A stretch of DNA of 64,000 bases from the NCBI GenBank assembly GCA_026874595.1, contig CM049310.1, positions 22,048,058 to 22,112,057 of the forward strand. Reading direction: 5' to 3'. The notes beneath the pieces were generated by a model. The model saw nothing but the letters and a program-made list of their open reading frames with translations, had not been told where the DNA came from and did not search any database. The position numbers and the translations under genes are program-made. Every line of letters begins with the position of its first letter. The first letter of the stretch is position 1. This DNA is from Sipunculus nudus (Eukaryota; Annelida; Sipuncula; Golfingiida; Sipunculidae). This document shows, piece after piece, positions 1-10,680 of this stretch.

Positions 1-441
1 GTTGTTATACCACTGTTTTACCGTATAATTGTATGGATTTAGTGTATTGTAATGTTAGGGTTGTTTTAAAAATAAATTATAGTTATTTGTTACCAAAAAA
101 CAACTGACTTCTTTATTCATTCCCCTAGACATTATACGCTGCCTAGTGTTACAGAATCTGATTGTGACAGTGTTGGTATCCAGGTATTTAACACATTGTA
201 TTGATTTGTTGTTGTACCGCTGTTTTACCGTATAATTGAATGGATTTTGTGTATTGTAATGTTAGGATTGTTTTAAAAATAAATTATAGTTATTTGTTAC
301 CAAAAAACAATTGACTTCTTTATTCATTCCCCTAGACATTATACGCTGCCTAGTGTTACAGAATCTGATTTTTTTTTATCTCGGTTACAAAATTTGTGTT
401 CATCGCGCATACGCGATCTGTTTATATTAGGTTCCGTAACA
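1..441 (+). mobile_element. 3' part of an LTR (LTR-retrotransposon family A), truncated by window edge
   Basis: This segment is nearly identical to the 3' half of the complete LTR at 504-1333 and ends with the same GTTCCGTAACA terminus. The AATAAA-type signals near 71 and 278 fit the polyadenylation region of an LTR read on the plus strand. It holds an internal tandem duplication: a unit of about 207 bp, recognised by the phrase CCCCTAGACATTATACGCTG at about 122 and again at about 329, occurs twice here but once in the other two copies. The 5' part lies outside the window. Assignment to an LTR is an inference from the paired TGTTRC/GTAACA termini of the family; no coding sequence of this particular copy is visible. 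Confidence 0.75.

Positions 442-503
<62 letters not shown>
442..503. repeat. (TA)n microsatellite between two LTRs
   Basis: A nearly pure TA tract fills the 62 bp that separate the end of one LTR from the start of the next. The short open frames here that encode repeated Tyr-Ile are translation artefacts of the dinucleotide repeat. Confidence 0.95.
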
Positions 504-508
<5 letters not shown>

Positions 509-1333
509 CAGGTGCCCCTTTTATTGTGTGCAGCGGTCTTACAGATGATTGCTTAATTGTGCACACGGATGTTCCATGTGATGTTGGCATTTTGTTGTAG
601 CGGCCTCGCCTGGCCGGATGTTGCAGGCTCGGTTTAATCCACATTGGTTGAACCCTAGATACACGGCGTTCTTTGTTCTGGTATGTTCTTTGAACGTGTG
701 TATTATGTTAAATCCTTTAGACTGTCCGAGAAATGGAAGGTTTTTGGCTGGAGGTTTAAATAGGGGGCTGTGCTTTAGAGCAGAGAGAGAGAGAGGGAGT
801 TGAGAGAATATTCCAGCGGACACAGAAGCGTGTATGTCAGTTTGTGGGACCTATTCCGATAAGTGCGGCAATTATAGATTTTCTTCAGACTTCCATCTGG
901 ATTTTGTGAGGAATCTTATTTGATCTTCATTTTACTTTCTGGATTGTTACAAGAGCTTTACATTGGACTGTTATTCTCCGAGAGAATTTGTGTGAACTTT
1001 CATCCGGCTTATACATTTTAAAGGACTTATCGCTGTGACAGTGGTGGTATCCAGGTTCTGTTGACTGTTTTTATTTTACTGTGTGATTGTATTGATTTGC
1101 TGTTATACTGCTGTTAAACTGTTTAATTGTATTGATGTAGTGTATTGTAATGTTAGGGTTGTTATAAGGATAAATTATAGTTATTTGTTATCAAAAAAAC
1201 ACATTGACTTCTTTATTCAATCCCCTAGACATTTCACGCTGCCTAGTGTTACAGAATCTGATTTTTCTTATCTCCTTGACAAAATTTGTGTTCATCGCGC
1301 ATACGTGATCTGTTGATATTAGGTTCCGTAACA
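504..1333 (+). mobile_element. Complete LTR of family A, possibly a solo LTR (830 bp)
   Basis: It begins TGTTGCAGGTGCCCC and ends GTTCCGTAACA, giving the inverted TGTTRC...GYAACA ends expected of an LTR. A TATA-like TTTAAATAGGGGG lies at about 755-770 and a GATAAA/AATAAA-like site at about 1169, so the transcriptional sense is plus. Neither a primer-binding site and gag-pol region nor a second LTR in the right position follows; LINE sequence begins immediately at 1334, which fits a solo LTR. The flanking ATAT on both sides could be a 4-bp target duplication, but the left flank is a TA repeat, so this is weak. A second complete-looking copy lies at 60639-61464. Confidence 0.75.
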
Positions 1334-3180
1334 ATATAAGATAAGATACGCCTTTATTCATCATGCAAGTCATGAAATTCGGTTCGCAAGCAATTACAGC
1401 ACATACATAGACATCTACAGGTATTGTACATGAATCAAGTACAAACATTATAGCACATCACAGATAATTAGAGCACATCACTGGCATTATATTAAGTATA
1501 TCACAGGCATTATAGCACTCAAAGGTATTATACATACGCAATCGTGAGCTGATCTATACTTCATAAAATATATACAATGCCTACATCACTTACATCACAG
1601 TGCTTTCTGTACCATTTAACAATCTAATACTAGTGGGAATGAAACTTTTCCTGTATCTTGCAGTACGGCAATGTTCTATCCTAAGTCTTTTTTCCCGACC
1701 TTAGGGTACCATATAAACAAGACAGTTCATGTTTAGAATCAGTTATCTGTTAGACTGTGCCTTTCGTGTGATACAGCAGCAACAGAGTTCATTCAGCAGC
1801 TTTTCATGCTTGAGTCCAACCTTTATCTCTGCACGAACAATTCTTCCCAGTTTGTTTTTGGATGCTGTATTGCAATTTCCGAACCATCTTGTAATGCAGA
1901 ATGTTAGCACTGACTGAATTACAGACATATAAAAAAAAGTTCCATTATTTTCGTATCAACATTCATTCGGTACAGTTTTCTCAGGAAAAACAATCCTATA
2001 TTTGCCTTTTTATATATGTTTAGCATATTACCTTCAAAAGTAAAGTTGTCGTCTAATATTTTACCCAGACATTTTCCACGGTTTGGCCATTATTGTAAGA
2101 GGTTCATAGCCTACAATCTAAGTCTGAATTAAAAAAAAAGGCTAATCAGTGCCGTGTCATCGGCGTGTTTCATCAATTTACAACTCTCAGAGATTACTCT
2201 GCAGTTACTGGTATTTAAATTGAATAATATGGGTGAGAGAACGCATCCCTGTGGAGCACCTGTATTTGTTTGAATTTCCTCAGATTTGACCTTCTTTAAT
2301 CTGACAAACTGGCACCTGGATTTAAACAGCTATATGTCCATCTTATGATAGATTGGCTGACATTCATGTTAAGAAGTTTCTCTAGAAGCAAGTGTGGTTG
2401 AATTGTATTAAAAGCGCTAGAGAAATCTATAAAAAGGATTTTTTTGCAACTTGCTATTCCCATTGCAACTAGGCGAATCAAGGATTTTTAGAATGTCGTG
2501 TGTGATCAGAATGGTAGGATCCTCAACACTCCGCTTGGTGTTGTAGGCAAATAGTAAAGGCTATTGGTGCTGTACAATTTGTCTACATAACATCTCTTTC
2601 ATTTTCTTTTCAAAACATTTCATGACAATTGTAGTGAGTGCCAATGGTCTGAAGTCGTTTAAAACCTTGGGGCAATTGTTTTTAGCAAGCAATATAATTT
2701 CTGAAGTTTTCCAAATGGTTGGAACATATCCGTGTTTAGTGAAATTTGAAAGAACCGGGTGATATGGGTGCCAATTCCTTAATTACTGCACACTTTGAAC
2801 ACCTTTCGACTTAATTTGTCTTGGCGTATGGCCTTGCCAACTTTCACCTTGTTTAAAACCTTCAAAACATCCTGTTCATTAATATCATCAACCCTATCTT
2901 CTTTCAATTCTAGATCGTTTAGCAGAGATATACTCACATTTGAAAAATCATGTTTATCACACCGGGCAAAGAACTTGTTTAATTCATTACAATACTTATT
3001 TATGTTTTCTGGTTAAGGTAAGACAGTCTTCCTGACGCAGCCGGTAAGGGTTTTAAACTTTTCATGCTGATTTTGAATCTGTTCTCTCAAATAGGCGCTC
3101 TACTTTATTCTTGTAGTTTTGTTTACAAATATAAATACATTTCTTTATCTCTTTTTTTTACATTCCTCAGCTGCATATTA
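1334..3180 (-). mobile_element. CR1-like LINE, 5'-truncated and degenerate (reverse transcriptase remnant)
   Basis: Read on the minus strand the segment gives a broken reverse transcriptase in the usual order of CR1/L2-type elements: a linker with DDINEQDVLKVLNKVKVGKA near 2880, TIWKTSEIILLAK and DFRPLALTTIVMKCFEK near 2720-2600, FAYNTKRSVEDPTILITHDI near 2530, FIDFSSAFNTIQPHLLLEKL near 2420, SVLTFCITRWFGN with KNKLGRIVRAE near 1900-1830, and finally YRKSFIPTSIRLLNGTE near 1640. Several stops and frameshifts interrupt it. The 3' tail at 1334-1355 reads TGAATAAAGGCGTATCTTATCTTAT-like on the minus strand, with an AATAAA and a short TTATC repeat. The 5' side ends at a CT/TA microsatellite. The catalytic FADD-type motif is not preserved in one readable frame. 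Clade assignment (CR1-like) is from motif memory only. Confidence 0.85.
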
Positions 3181-3183
3181 TCT

Positions 3184-3186
<3 letters not shown>

Positions 3187-3277
<91 letters not shown>
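3187..3277. repeat. (CT)n(TA)n composite microsatellite
   Basis: About 42 bp of CT/TC repeat pass directly into about 48 bp of TA repeat. It marks the truncated 5' side of the antisense LINE. Confidence 0.95.
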
Positions 3278-3279
<2 letters not shown>

Positions 3280-3390
3280 AACAATGAGATATTTCATTTT
3301 AATATAAATATAAAATATATTCTAAAAAAAGTTGATCCAACCTGCATTTATGGGTCATCCCCCAAACCCTTGAAGATAAATTGACGCCAC

Positions 3391-3515
3391 TAGGGGAATG
3401 CCTTTATGCCTTAGGGGAATATCTTAATGTCTTAGGGGAATGCCTTAATGCTTTAGGGGAATGCCTTCATGCTTTAGGGGAATGCCTGAATGCCTCAGGG
3501 GAAGTTTTGACAGGG
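3391..3515. repeat. 21-bp minisatellite, about six units
   Basis: The unit TAGGGGAATGCCTTAATGCT recurs at exact 21-bp spacing (starts 3391, 3412, 3433, 3454, 3475, 3496). Since 21 is a multiple of three, one plus-strand frame stays open and reads LGECLNA-type repeats (frame open 3381-3656). There is no further evidence that it is translated. Confidence 0.9.
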
Positions 3516-3539
3516 GAAGGTTTGACTACTGAAATATCA

Positions 3540-3964
3540 GAGAAGAAGAACTTTAATATCGCAAATCGACGGGGAAATGTCGATGACGAAACAAACATTT
3601 TTTATAGTCTCATGGGCCTACAGGTATCTTCTCACTTTAAACAAACCAATGATTAAATGGGTTTATTGAATTTCTATCATGCACCTGTGCATTTGCGAAA
3701 AAAAATCCCTTATAGCTCTGCATATTTGTTAATTTTTCTGTATGTTTATTGAGTTTCTGACTGTTTTGGCATTCACCTTTTATTTATGATGTTAATGACT
3801 AACATTTAGTCTAATGTTATGATTACCTTACCTGTACAATAATATCGCTGGAACACGGTAGATGGCAATGGCAGTGCACAATTTCGTATGAGTGGTATCC
3901 AGAACCATAAAATATCAGTGTAATATAAATGCGTACTGGGGCGTGTATTCACTTGTTACTTCCA
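3540..3964. other. AT-rich intergenic sequence, nothing recognised
   Basis: Between the minisatellite and the GC-rich element I see no open frame with coding character, no RNA gene and no clear repeat. Confidence 0.5.
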
Positions 3965-4598
3965 CCCCCGTCACACGAGAAGGCGATCTCGCTGCGATCA
4001 CCGAATTTGGGCAGATCGCCGTAGAGCGCAGCCAGAGTGGCCTTGTCATGAGCTTCGTAGGAGCGAGATAGTGTCGCCTTGGGTCGTCATATGGTCACCT
4101 TGAACGCCATGAGTAGCGACCAGTTTTGAACATGGACAAAATTTCCGCTGCGGGGTCGCCGTGGGTTTAAAGCGCAGTCAGATCGGAATTCGATCGCCAT
4201 CAGTGTCCCAGCAGCGCAGTACCAGCTTCCTGACGGCGCAGGTCGATCGCCAGTAAACATGGTAGTATCGGTCTATATGTTACGCTTCGCTGCCCCAGCA
4301 CACCTACCCCGCCGCTACTGAGACCTCGGTGACCCTAGTGAGCTCCTTTCACGCTTCGCACTGTGCTGCCACTGCGCTTATGACGTCAGAGGTGCGCTCT
4401 CTCTGCGCCCAGTTCGATTCGACGTGTGCTGGCGTCTGCGCTCTGACGAAGCTCGCGGCGCCAGCACACGTCGTGTAAGCGGGGCGAGAGCGGCATTGCA
4501 GTCATACTTGGAGGGTTTTTTCGATGTTGAGGGCGACCAACGACGATCTACTAGGTCGCCGTGGTCGCCGTAAGGTCTTCATCTAGTGTGATGGGGCC
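3965..4598. mobile_element. GC-rich DNA-transposon-like element with imperfect terminal inverted repeats
   Basis: The segment stands out from its AT-rich surroundings by GC content and by many CGATCGCC / GTCGCCGT words. Its ends are inverted: CCCCCGTCACACGAGA at the left and, on the minus strand from the right, GCCCCATCACACTAGA. An internal perfect 15-bp hairpin is formed by CGACGTGTGCTGGCG (4420-4434) and its complement (4459-4473). No transposase frame is present, so it would be non-autonomous. I could not identify a target-site duplication and do not know the superfamily. A GC island of the host is the alternative. Confidence 0.5.
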
Positions 4599-4748
4599 TT
4601 TAGTGATGGAAATCCAAAACATGTAGCTAGAATCTGTATTTGAAAAAAAAAACCCAACAGAACGGATAATTTTGTTTGGTAAACGATGTATAACGAAATG
4701 ACCAAAGGTGATAACCATTTCAAATATGTTGTTTTTCACCATGATATA

Positions 4749-5420
4749 TGGGGCTCTCCCAATAAGGCGACTCTACAGGCGACTACAGGCGACCAGGCTG
4801 TCGCCTCATGGTCGCCGGGGGTTTCCTGTACCCTGTAGTCGTCTGTAGTCACTCGAAGTCGCCAAAAGACGCGTTGTCTCTAACCTGTCGCCGCCAGATT
4901 TTTAACATGTTCAAATTTTTTAAGGCGACAGCTTTTTGACGCCATTGAGTGTATCTTCTACTGGCGTAGGTGCTGTCTTAGGTTGTCGCCAGGTGACGTG
5001 GATTGTCGTAGTTCCTGTTGTAGGCTGTCGCCAGGTGACGTTGGTTGTCGTAGGTGCTCCCGCGGTCTGGCGTACTTGATACAGGGCCCATCCTTGTCTG
5101 CGGCTCCTCACATAGAACGTTGAAAATTGTCTCGGGTGGACGTAGCATGAATTCTGGTGTCGTAGGTTGTCGCTAGTGTAGTCGTAATTTGCTGTAGATG
5201 TGGTCTTTGGTAGTCGTAGATGATTGTACTTTGTCCCGGCGAGTGTTTCGCCAGTTGTCGGCAGCTTGTCGTAGCTTGTAGTCTGACAGTCGTCAACCAT
5301 TTGTAGCTTGTCGTAGACTATTGTCGTAGCGGAGGTTCTGTAGCCAGTTTTCGGCGACCATAAGGCGTCAGCCTGTCTGCCTTTAGTCGCCTGTAGAGTC
5401 GCCTAATTGGGACAGCCCCA
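4749..5420. mobile_element. Non-autonomous DNA transposon with ~38-bp TIRs and subterminal GGCGAC repeats
   Basis: The left end reads TGGGGCTCTCCCAATAAGGC and continues into GACTCTACAGGCGACTA; the right end read on the minus strand gives TGGGGCTGTCCCAATTAGGC followed by the same GACTCTACAGGCGACTA. Only two mismatches occur over about 37 bp. The dinucleotide TA flanks both ends (4747-4748 and 5421-5422), so a TA target duplication is possible. GGCGAC or its complement GTCGCC recurs just inside both ends, and the interior contains repeated TTGTCGCCAGGTGACGT and GTCGTAG words. No transposase frame is visible; open frames here (for example 126 codons on the minus strand at 5300-4920) are low-complexity products of these words. 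Superfamily unknown. Confidence 0.75.
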
Positions 5421-6600
5421 TAAAATATAAAAAATACATAGCCAAAGCGGTTAGGAGTATATACAGACGTCTTTTGGTAGCAGGAGACAGCAGATGTCAG
5501 ATGAAATATTTAGAATCTGACCTTCAATACCTGGCGGATATACCAGGTAACATGTGCCCAATCCTTTCACATTACCATGACACCCTTCCGAAGCCACAGG
5601 GGGCTCCCTGCAGGTATGTCTGGATAAAACATGCCACAAAACCCCGGAAGTACGGAGCACCTGATGCCAGCACTTCGCTTGGGGGAACAGAATAGTGTGT
5701 GGGTTCGCAAAGTACACATAGTGGGCACAAAGCCGACGGATTTCCTGGTTGTTAATATCAGGGCTCCTGGCAGTGTATTTAATCAGGACGGCAGGGGTTT
5801 ATTGAACAAAAGACCAAACATGTAGCCCCATGTGAAGTACCAAAGGACCAGGAATTAGTCATGACTGTCTCTGATAATGTGCACCGATTCACTTTTGTGG
5901 GCGGGAGACGGCTTAATTTTTGGTCCCCCAAGCACAACTAGTTAAAGAATCATGGATGATGGATGGGTTGTATTTTCACAATTATAAAGGCTGCGGAATA
6001 TATTTGCAGAATTAAGTCCCACACAGTGTGTCACTTCACAGTGCCGTTACCCGGCACCGATATGATTGTTTTTTAAGGAACACAAATTTCCTTAAATTTC
6101 TTTAGGATTTTCTTTATTATAACTGTTAATCATGTAGAATTCGGAATTTATACAAGATTGATATACATTCCCTGCATCCCCCTGTTTTATGTTCATTTGT
6201 CTTATCCTACGTTCATTATTTTGCATTTGATGATTAGTTTAGTTTCATCAATTATACGACAGATGGTGCTGTAGTATAATAAAACTGGCTAAACTCTTTT
6301 GATATTATTAGCTATAGATAATAACAGCAGCACACAAGTGACAGGTGAACATTTTGTTGAACAAGCCATGGAAATAACATGCCTAATTTTTTTTTGTTTT
6401 ATTTAATGATCAGTAGAGGGATAAAGGTTTATTTCAAATCTTACTGACCACATTTCTTATACACAGAATCAAATTGAACTGTTCGCCTTTCCTTGCGGGC
6501 GGGGCCTCAAAATAGCCGCGACACATACCGGCCGGAAAATGGAGGCTGGGGGAACCAGGCCTTGATTCAGAGTAACAAACTACTTTCTGTCTTGATAGGC
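5421..6600. other. Intergenic; one coding-like patch with splice-site context, function unknown
   Basis: Most of this stretch is featureless. At about 5480-5612 a plus-strand frame reads as ordinary protein (YLESDLQYLADIPGN and on), preceded by CTTTTGGTAG and followed by CTGCAG|GTATGT, which resemble a splice acceptor and donor. I do not recognise the protein, and no neighbouring exon could be paired with it. It may be a transposon remnant or chance. Nothing else is seen in the stretch. Confidence 0.2.
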
Positions 6601-6604
6601 AATC

Positions 6605-6940
6605 CAAGGCCGTGTACTGATTATGCATACTTCGAGATCGATCTAATGGCGAATAGACCGCCTCCAAGGCGGTCTCGATGGGACCTGCTTTCGGCGTGGT
6701 CTAGTTTAGATCTCTTTGAGACCTCCTACAGACCGCGAGTGTTCCCGTGTGTACAGACAAGCGGTCTATATCGGGATCGAACTCCATAGTGTGCGCGTTG
6801 GGCGCGATCGATGACCCGGTCACGTTGAGACCTGTTCGAAGCCGGTTCCACTGTCTGATGTTGTGCTGTGTGAACACGGCCGGTCTCGATATGATCGATC
6901 TGACATAAGATCGATCTTAATCTGAACACATCCCTAGTTG
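6605..6940. mobile_element. Possible GC-rich DNA-transposon remnant (GATCGATC-rich)
   Basis: A patch richer in GC than its flanks, dense in AGATCGATC, GGTCTCGAT and GACCGC words. The two ends are weakly inverted: GTGTACTGATTATGCATACT near the left and GTGTTCAGATTAAGATCGAT read from the right, both followed by AGATCGATC. Neither a clear target duplication nor a coding frame is seen. It could equally be unrelated sequence. Confidence 0.3.
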
Positions 6941-8640
6941 GCGACTGACGGTGCTGTGTGAATTTGAGATATATTTCGATTTGAAAATGACCCCCTTAGG
7001 ATTTATTTTGCATCATTCACGACAGTGCAAGTAAAAATAAAGATTGAGTTTATATGTGGCTGACAATGTCAATGTCATACCTTCCTGGTTCAGCCATACA
7101 ATAGGCGCTGCAAGGTTATTGTACTTCTAAAGGGAATATATGTAATCCCATTGGTTCGTTGGTTCATTTGTCTAGTGCCAACTAAACTTGTGGCGGCTTA
7201 ATGTAACACCCGAGGAACAATCTGTTAACTCTTGGAGGTAATTCAGCACTATAATTCACTATAATTCAGAATATTTTTTTAATTCAAAAGATTATGTACT
7301 GTCGTGGCAGAGGGCGATTCGTTTGTACAGTCAGACCGCTCCACTCATTGCTATAGGGGTAACCTTTTGTTGGCAATTGACCAGGTGATCGAATCCGTGT
7401 TTCTGGAGCGTGACATGAGGCAACGTTCGGGATGGGGTCTTATGGGGCATCAGGGGTCGTACGAATACAAACATGACTAGTTCGTTCTGCGTTTGTCTGG
7501 AGCCCATGCCCAATACCCATTCTCTCATTGAAAAAGAGGCGTACCCTTGCGGGCCGATCGTCACATTGAATAGCTTTGTGTTCATCAGCCACTTAACACG
7601 TGGATCTCCGTTATGCTCACTAACATTACTGCGCCCATTTTCCAGACCAACCTCGCTCCCCCAACCAATTTACATTAAAAATTCCAATGTTTTTTCAACC
7701 ATTTATTGGTTAAAATTCTCTTAACAAAGATATAACGTGTTTTTGAGGATGCGTGTCTCAGTCAACGTGATAATAACCCCGATCTTAAAATTGTTATGTC
7801 ATTATTATTAAAAGTTTGTGAATAAGTTAAGCGGTTGGTTCTAATTCAAAGTGCTTGACGTTACTCATGTGAAAGCAGAGAAGTATTTATCATAGCACCT
7901 GGATCAGAGTTAATTGCGTATCTTCCACACGGATACATCATTAGTGTCAGGCTGTTTCATGCATATATATATCGTGTCTTTTATAAATGTCATCTTGGAC
8001 AATAAACGGGGGAATAATTTAATCTAACTTCATTCACGACAGGAGGAGAGGTTCTACACCACCTCAGGAGAACAGCACGAGTATTGCAGGCATGTGCTTC
8101 GCTATTTTTATATAGCAGGAATTACACTTTGGAACAGTTTTAGAAGCAAATATGGTGTATGGATAGTACTGATAAGTCCTATGGGATATCTTTGTAAGAC
8201 TCTGAGCACGGTGCACAGAACAAGATAAACTTTTTTTTTCAAACTGATGCAAAAGTTTATTTTTTTGGTATCAGATTAAAGCTTAGGGTCGAATTAACAA
8301 ATTTAGTCCGAGTGAACAACGATCAGCCCAATAGAGGGCGCTTGGGGTCTTGAGGAACCCCTCTGAACAGAAAAGATCAAACGGTTCATATCGTATAAAT
8401 TGATGGCCCGATTTTATTATCTTTGGTCAAACTTGCATCCGAATAATAGACCGGGTGGAAAGTGGTCAGCCCACGCCCACAGGGGGGTACTGGGTCTTTA
8501 GTAAGGAAGGGAATGAAAAAAAAATACCTGATCGTTCAAATGGTGGTACAAGAATCAAACGTATGTATTATATCTTTTAGCCTGTATAATTCCCCCTAAA
8601 TTCTGAGGAATATTGTCATTATTTATCGAAGGGTTTGTTT
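6941..8640. other. AT-rich intergenic sequence, nothing recognised
   Basis: Only short open frames without coding character are present on either strand. I see no RNA gene and no repeat that I can define. Confidence 0.5.
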
Positions 8641-8644
8641 TAGC

Positions 8645-8996
8645 TAGAGCTGTAACGATAGATATCTTATCATAAGTAGGTATGTAGGTCAGATATCTTA
8701 CTTGCATAGTCATATGTCACGTAGTACCATATCGATACATAAATAATTTGAGATATATAGCAGTCAGTCACAGAGGCAGACTGTTAAATGGCGATTCTTT
8801 TCATACATTAGATTTTATATGTTATTGGTAATGAAATGTATATTTTTTAAAAATAAATTGCGTAAAGTTTTGCAGTTGTTTCATAAAAAGATTATTGACT
8901 GAACTTTAATAATACTTGTATTTCTCTTATGGTGTATCGTTTTGCGAATGAAAAATCGCGATACGTCTCTCGAGATAATGCACTGTTACTGCCCAT
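8645..8996. mobile_element. Possible hAT-like MITE remnant
   Basis: The left boundary TAGAGCTGTAACGATA resembles the terminal sequence of a widespread class of small hAT-type elements, and the interior carries the typical words TATCGTTTTGCGAATG and ATCGCGATACG. The right end at about 8981-8996 (CACTGTTACTGCCCA) is only a rough inverse of the left end. No 8-bp duplication could be confirmed. The identification rests on remembered family character. Confidence 0.3.
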
Positions 8997-9335
8997 CTGT
9001 CATAAATTACGCCGATAATTGTAAACCCATCTTATCATACCCGGCCGAATTGTCGCAAACCTTTCCAGACGAAAGATTAGATAACATGCTAGTCTATATT
9101 TTTGATTGACGGTTTCAATAAATCGTTGTCACACAACTCCTCTAAAACCATGCAGCGGAAACGCCCTTTTTTGGTCTTGAAGCTTCGGTTATTCGGCCCA
9201 TGCAAAACAAGTCCCGGTAAAACCCGGGCAAAGAATCTGTCCCAAATGCAGGAACGAGAAACATGCACTTATCAGACCACCCTTCTGAGGATGTTTGTTT
9301 GAGAAAGGGTAGTCACGTTTACCTGCGACATTGCA
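8997..9335. other. Intergenic, nothing recognised
   Basis: A short plus-strand open frame at 9102-9302 has no recognisable domain and starts without context. No other signal is seen. Confidence 0.4.
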
Positions 9336-9349
9336 GAACTCATACAATT

Positions 9350-9422
9350 GGAGCGTGGTGGTTAGGGGCGCTGGATTTATGACCGTTAGGTTTGTGGGTT
9401 CGCGTCTCGTTCTGACCGCCGT
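9350..9422 (+). mobile_element. tRNA-related SINE head (degenerate)
   Basis: The sequence GCGTGGTGGTTAGGGGCGCT resembles a tRNA-type A-box region, and 40-50 nt further GGGTTCGCGTCTCG resembles a B box (consensus GGTTCGANTCC). The region between does not fold into a proper anticodon arm, so this is a SINE head or tRNA-derived remnant and not a working tRNA. Confidence 0.4.
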
Positions 9423-10085
9423 CTGCGCTAAGACTCCTAGGCAAAGTTTTTACCACAAGGGAGCACTCTCTCGACCCAGGATTGAATAGGTACTGGTCAT
9501 GGGAAGCAGGTAAATATGTAGAACGAATAACCTTCTAGCGCCTGATATGGTTGCTTGGGTTGTATGCTTCCCAGGGAGCCGAGATAACCTACTAAAATGA
9601 ACAGGTCCGAAAGACCAGGAAGGCAAAGTGTAAAGAGAGACTGCCATCGTCGTTGATATCAGATTAGAAACCCCACCCTTACCTTTTTAGTCTTTTACAT
9701 TAAACAGATATTAAATATTTCATGTAGTTTCATATCCCACCTTTTTTTATAAGACGGAAGAAATGTCCCAAAGTATATCACGGTTATGGTTATTGTCGAC
9801 CAGTCCCCAATCCCCTGCCTACCCATGGTGTTAACTGATAACAAATGCTATTTGTTATTCTTTACCAATGACCACAGCCACGACATCAAATAGTAACAAT
9901 GGCCGATCTTCTGATATTCTAAATTTAGAAACAAATAAAAACGTTCATAAAAAGCAGAACACACACTTACATAGTTAACGCTCAAATTTCAACAAGGTTA
10001 TAGAAGCTTTTCATTATCTGAAATTAATAAAAATAAAGAGAATAGGGTTTCATCCTTTCTTTGGTTGATACATATTTATAAAGAA
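9423..10085. other. Intergenic, nothing recognised
   Basis: No gene, RNA or defined repeat is visible. The minus-strand frame at 9647-9450 shows no domain. Confidence 0.4.
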
Positions 10086-10087
10086 TA

Positions 10088-10290
10088 GGCCGTGGTCTAG
10101 TGGTGGCACCGTCTGTTGAAAGAAGATGAGTATAATCATGTGATGAGAATGATGTTATGTTTTATCCCTTCTTGACTTCAGGTTTCATATGCATAAGGCT
10201 GGAATGAAGGAGGTAGGAGGTAGCCTAGTGATGAAGAGGTTGGACTTCGGAGCGGAAGGACCGAACACCGCAAGTGAGTCAAAGGCAAAT
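10088..10290 (+). mobile_element. Two tRNA-like A-box fragments (SINE remnants)
   Basis: GGCCGTGGTCTAGTGGTGGC at about 10088 and GGTAGCCTAGTGATGAAGAG at about 10210 both match the start of a tRNA (A-box consensus TRGCNNAGYNGG). The second is followed by GTTGGACTTCGGAGCGGAAG, as in many invertebrate SINE heads, and by a decayed B box (GGACCGAACACC). Neither can be a functional tRNA. Confidence 0.4.
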
Positions 10291-10384
10291 ATGGGAAAAT
10301 CTGGATAGATCCTCAAAGATTTGTTCCAGTGTTTAAAGCACAGGTTAGAACTTCTGTGAAACTTCCTTCTGTTTATCAGGCCCC

Positions 10385-10680
10385 ATTAACTATAAACTGC
10401 AGTAGTCACGTAAAGTCTTACGCAATTCCGGCCTCCGGAATGGATTAAGGCGACGGAGGCCAAACGTATTCTCTACCGCACGTTAATCATCATCAATAAG
10501 CGGAGAAAGTTATTCTCTGGATATTAATCACGGCTAATTAAAGGAGCAGACCACTCCTATCAACTATCCCCCGGCTTTCCCCGAGCAGCTTTTAATTTTG
10601 TGCAATCATCTATTTTTTTTGCTAAGCAAATGATTAATTTCTTTCATATTATTTTGTTTTGTGCATGTTTTATCACAGAA
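10385..10680. promoter_or_regulatory. Candidate conserved non-coding element
   Basis: This block is of normal complexity in an AT-rich desert, lacks open frames and repeat structure, and is dense in homeodomain-type TAAT cores (TTAATCATCATCAATAAGC, GCTAATTAAAGG, ATGATTAATTTC). That is the usual look of a developmental enhancer or other conserved element, but conservation itself cannot be seen from one sequence. Confidence 0.25.

Noticed and set aside
394-644. Open frames rich in Tyr-Ile on both strands (also at 3064, 12934, 17926, 42436, 51074, 57740, 58990, 59434)
   Set aside because: They are translations of (TA)n microsatellites.
4920-5300. 126-codon minus-strand frame
   Set aside because: It consists of GTCGTAG/GTCGCC repeat words inside a DNA transposon and resembles no transposase.
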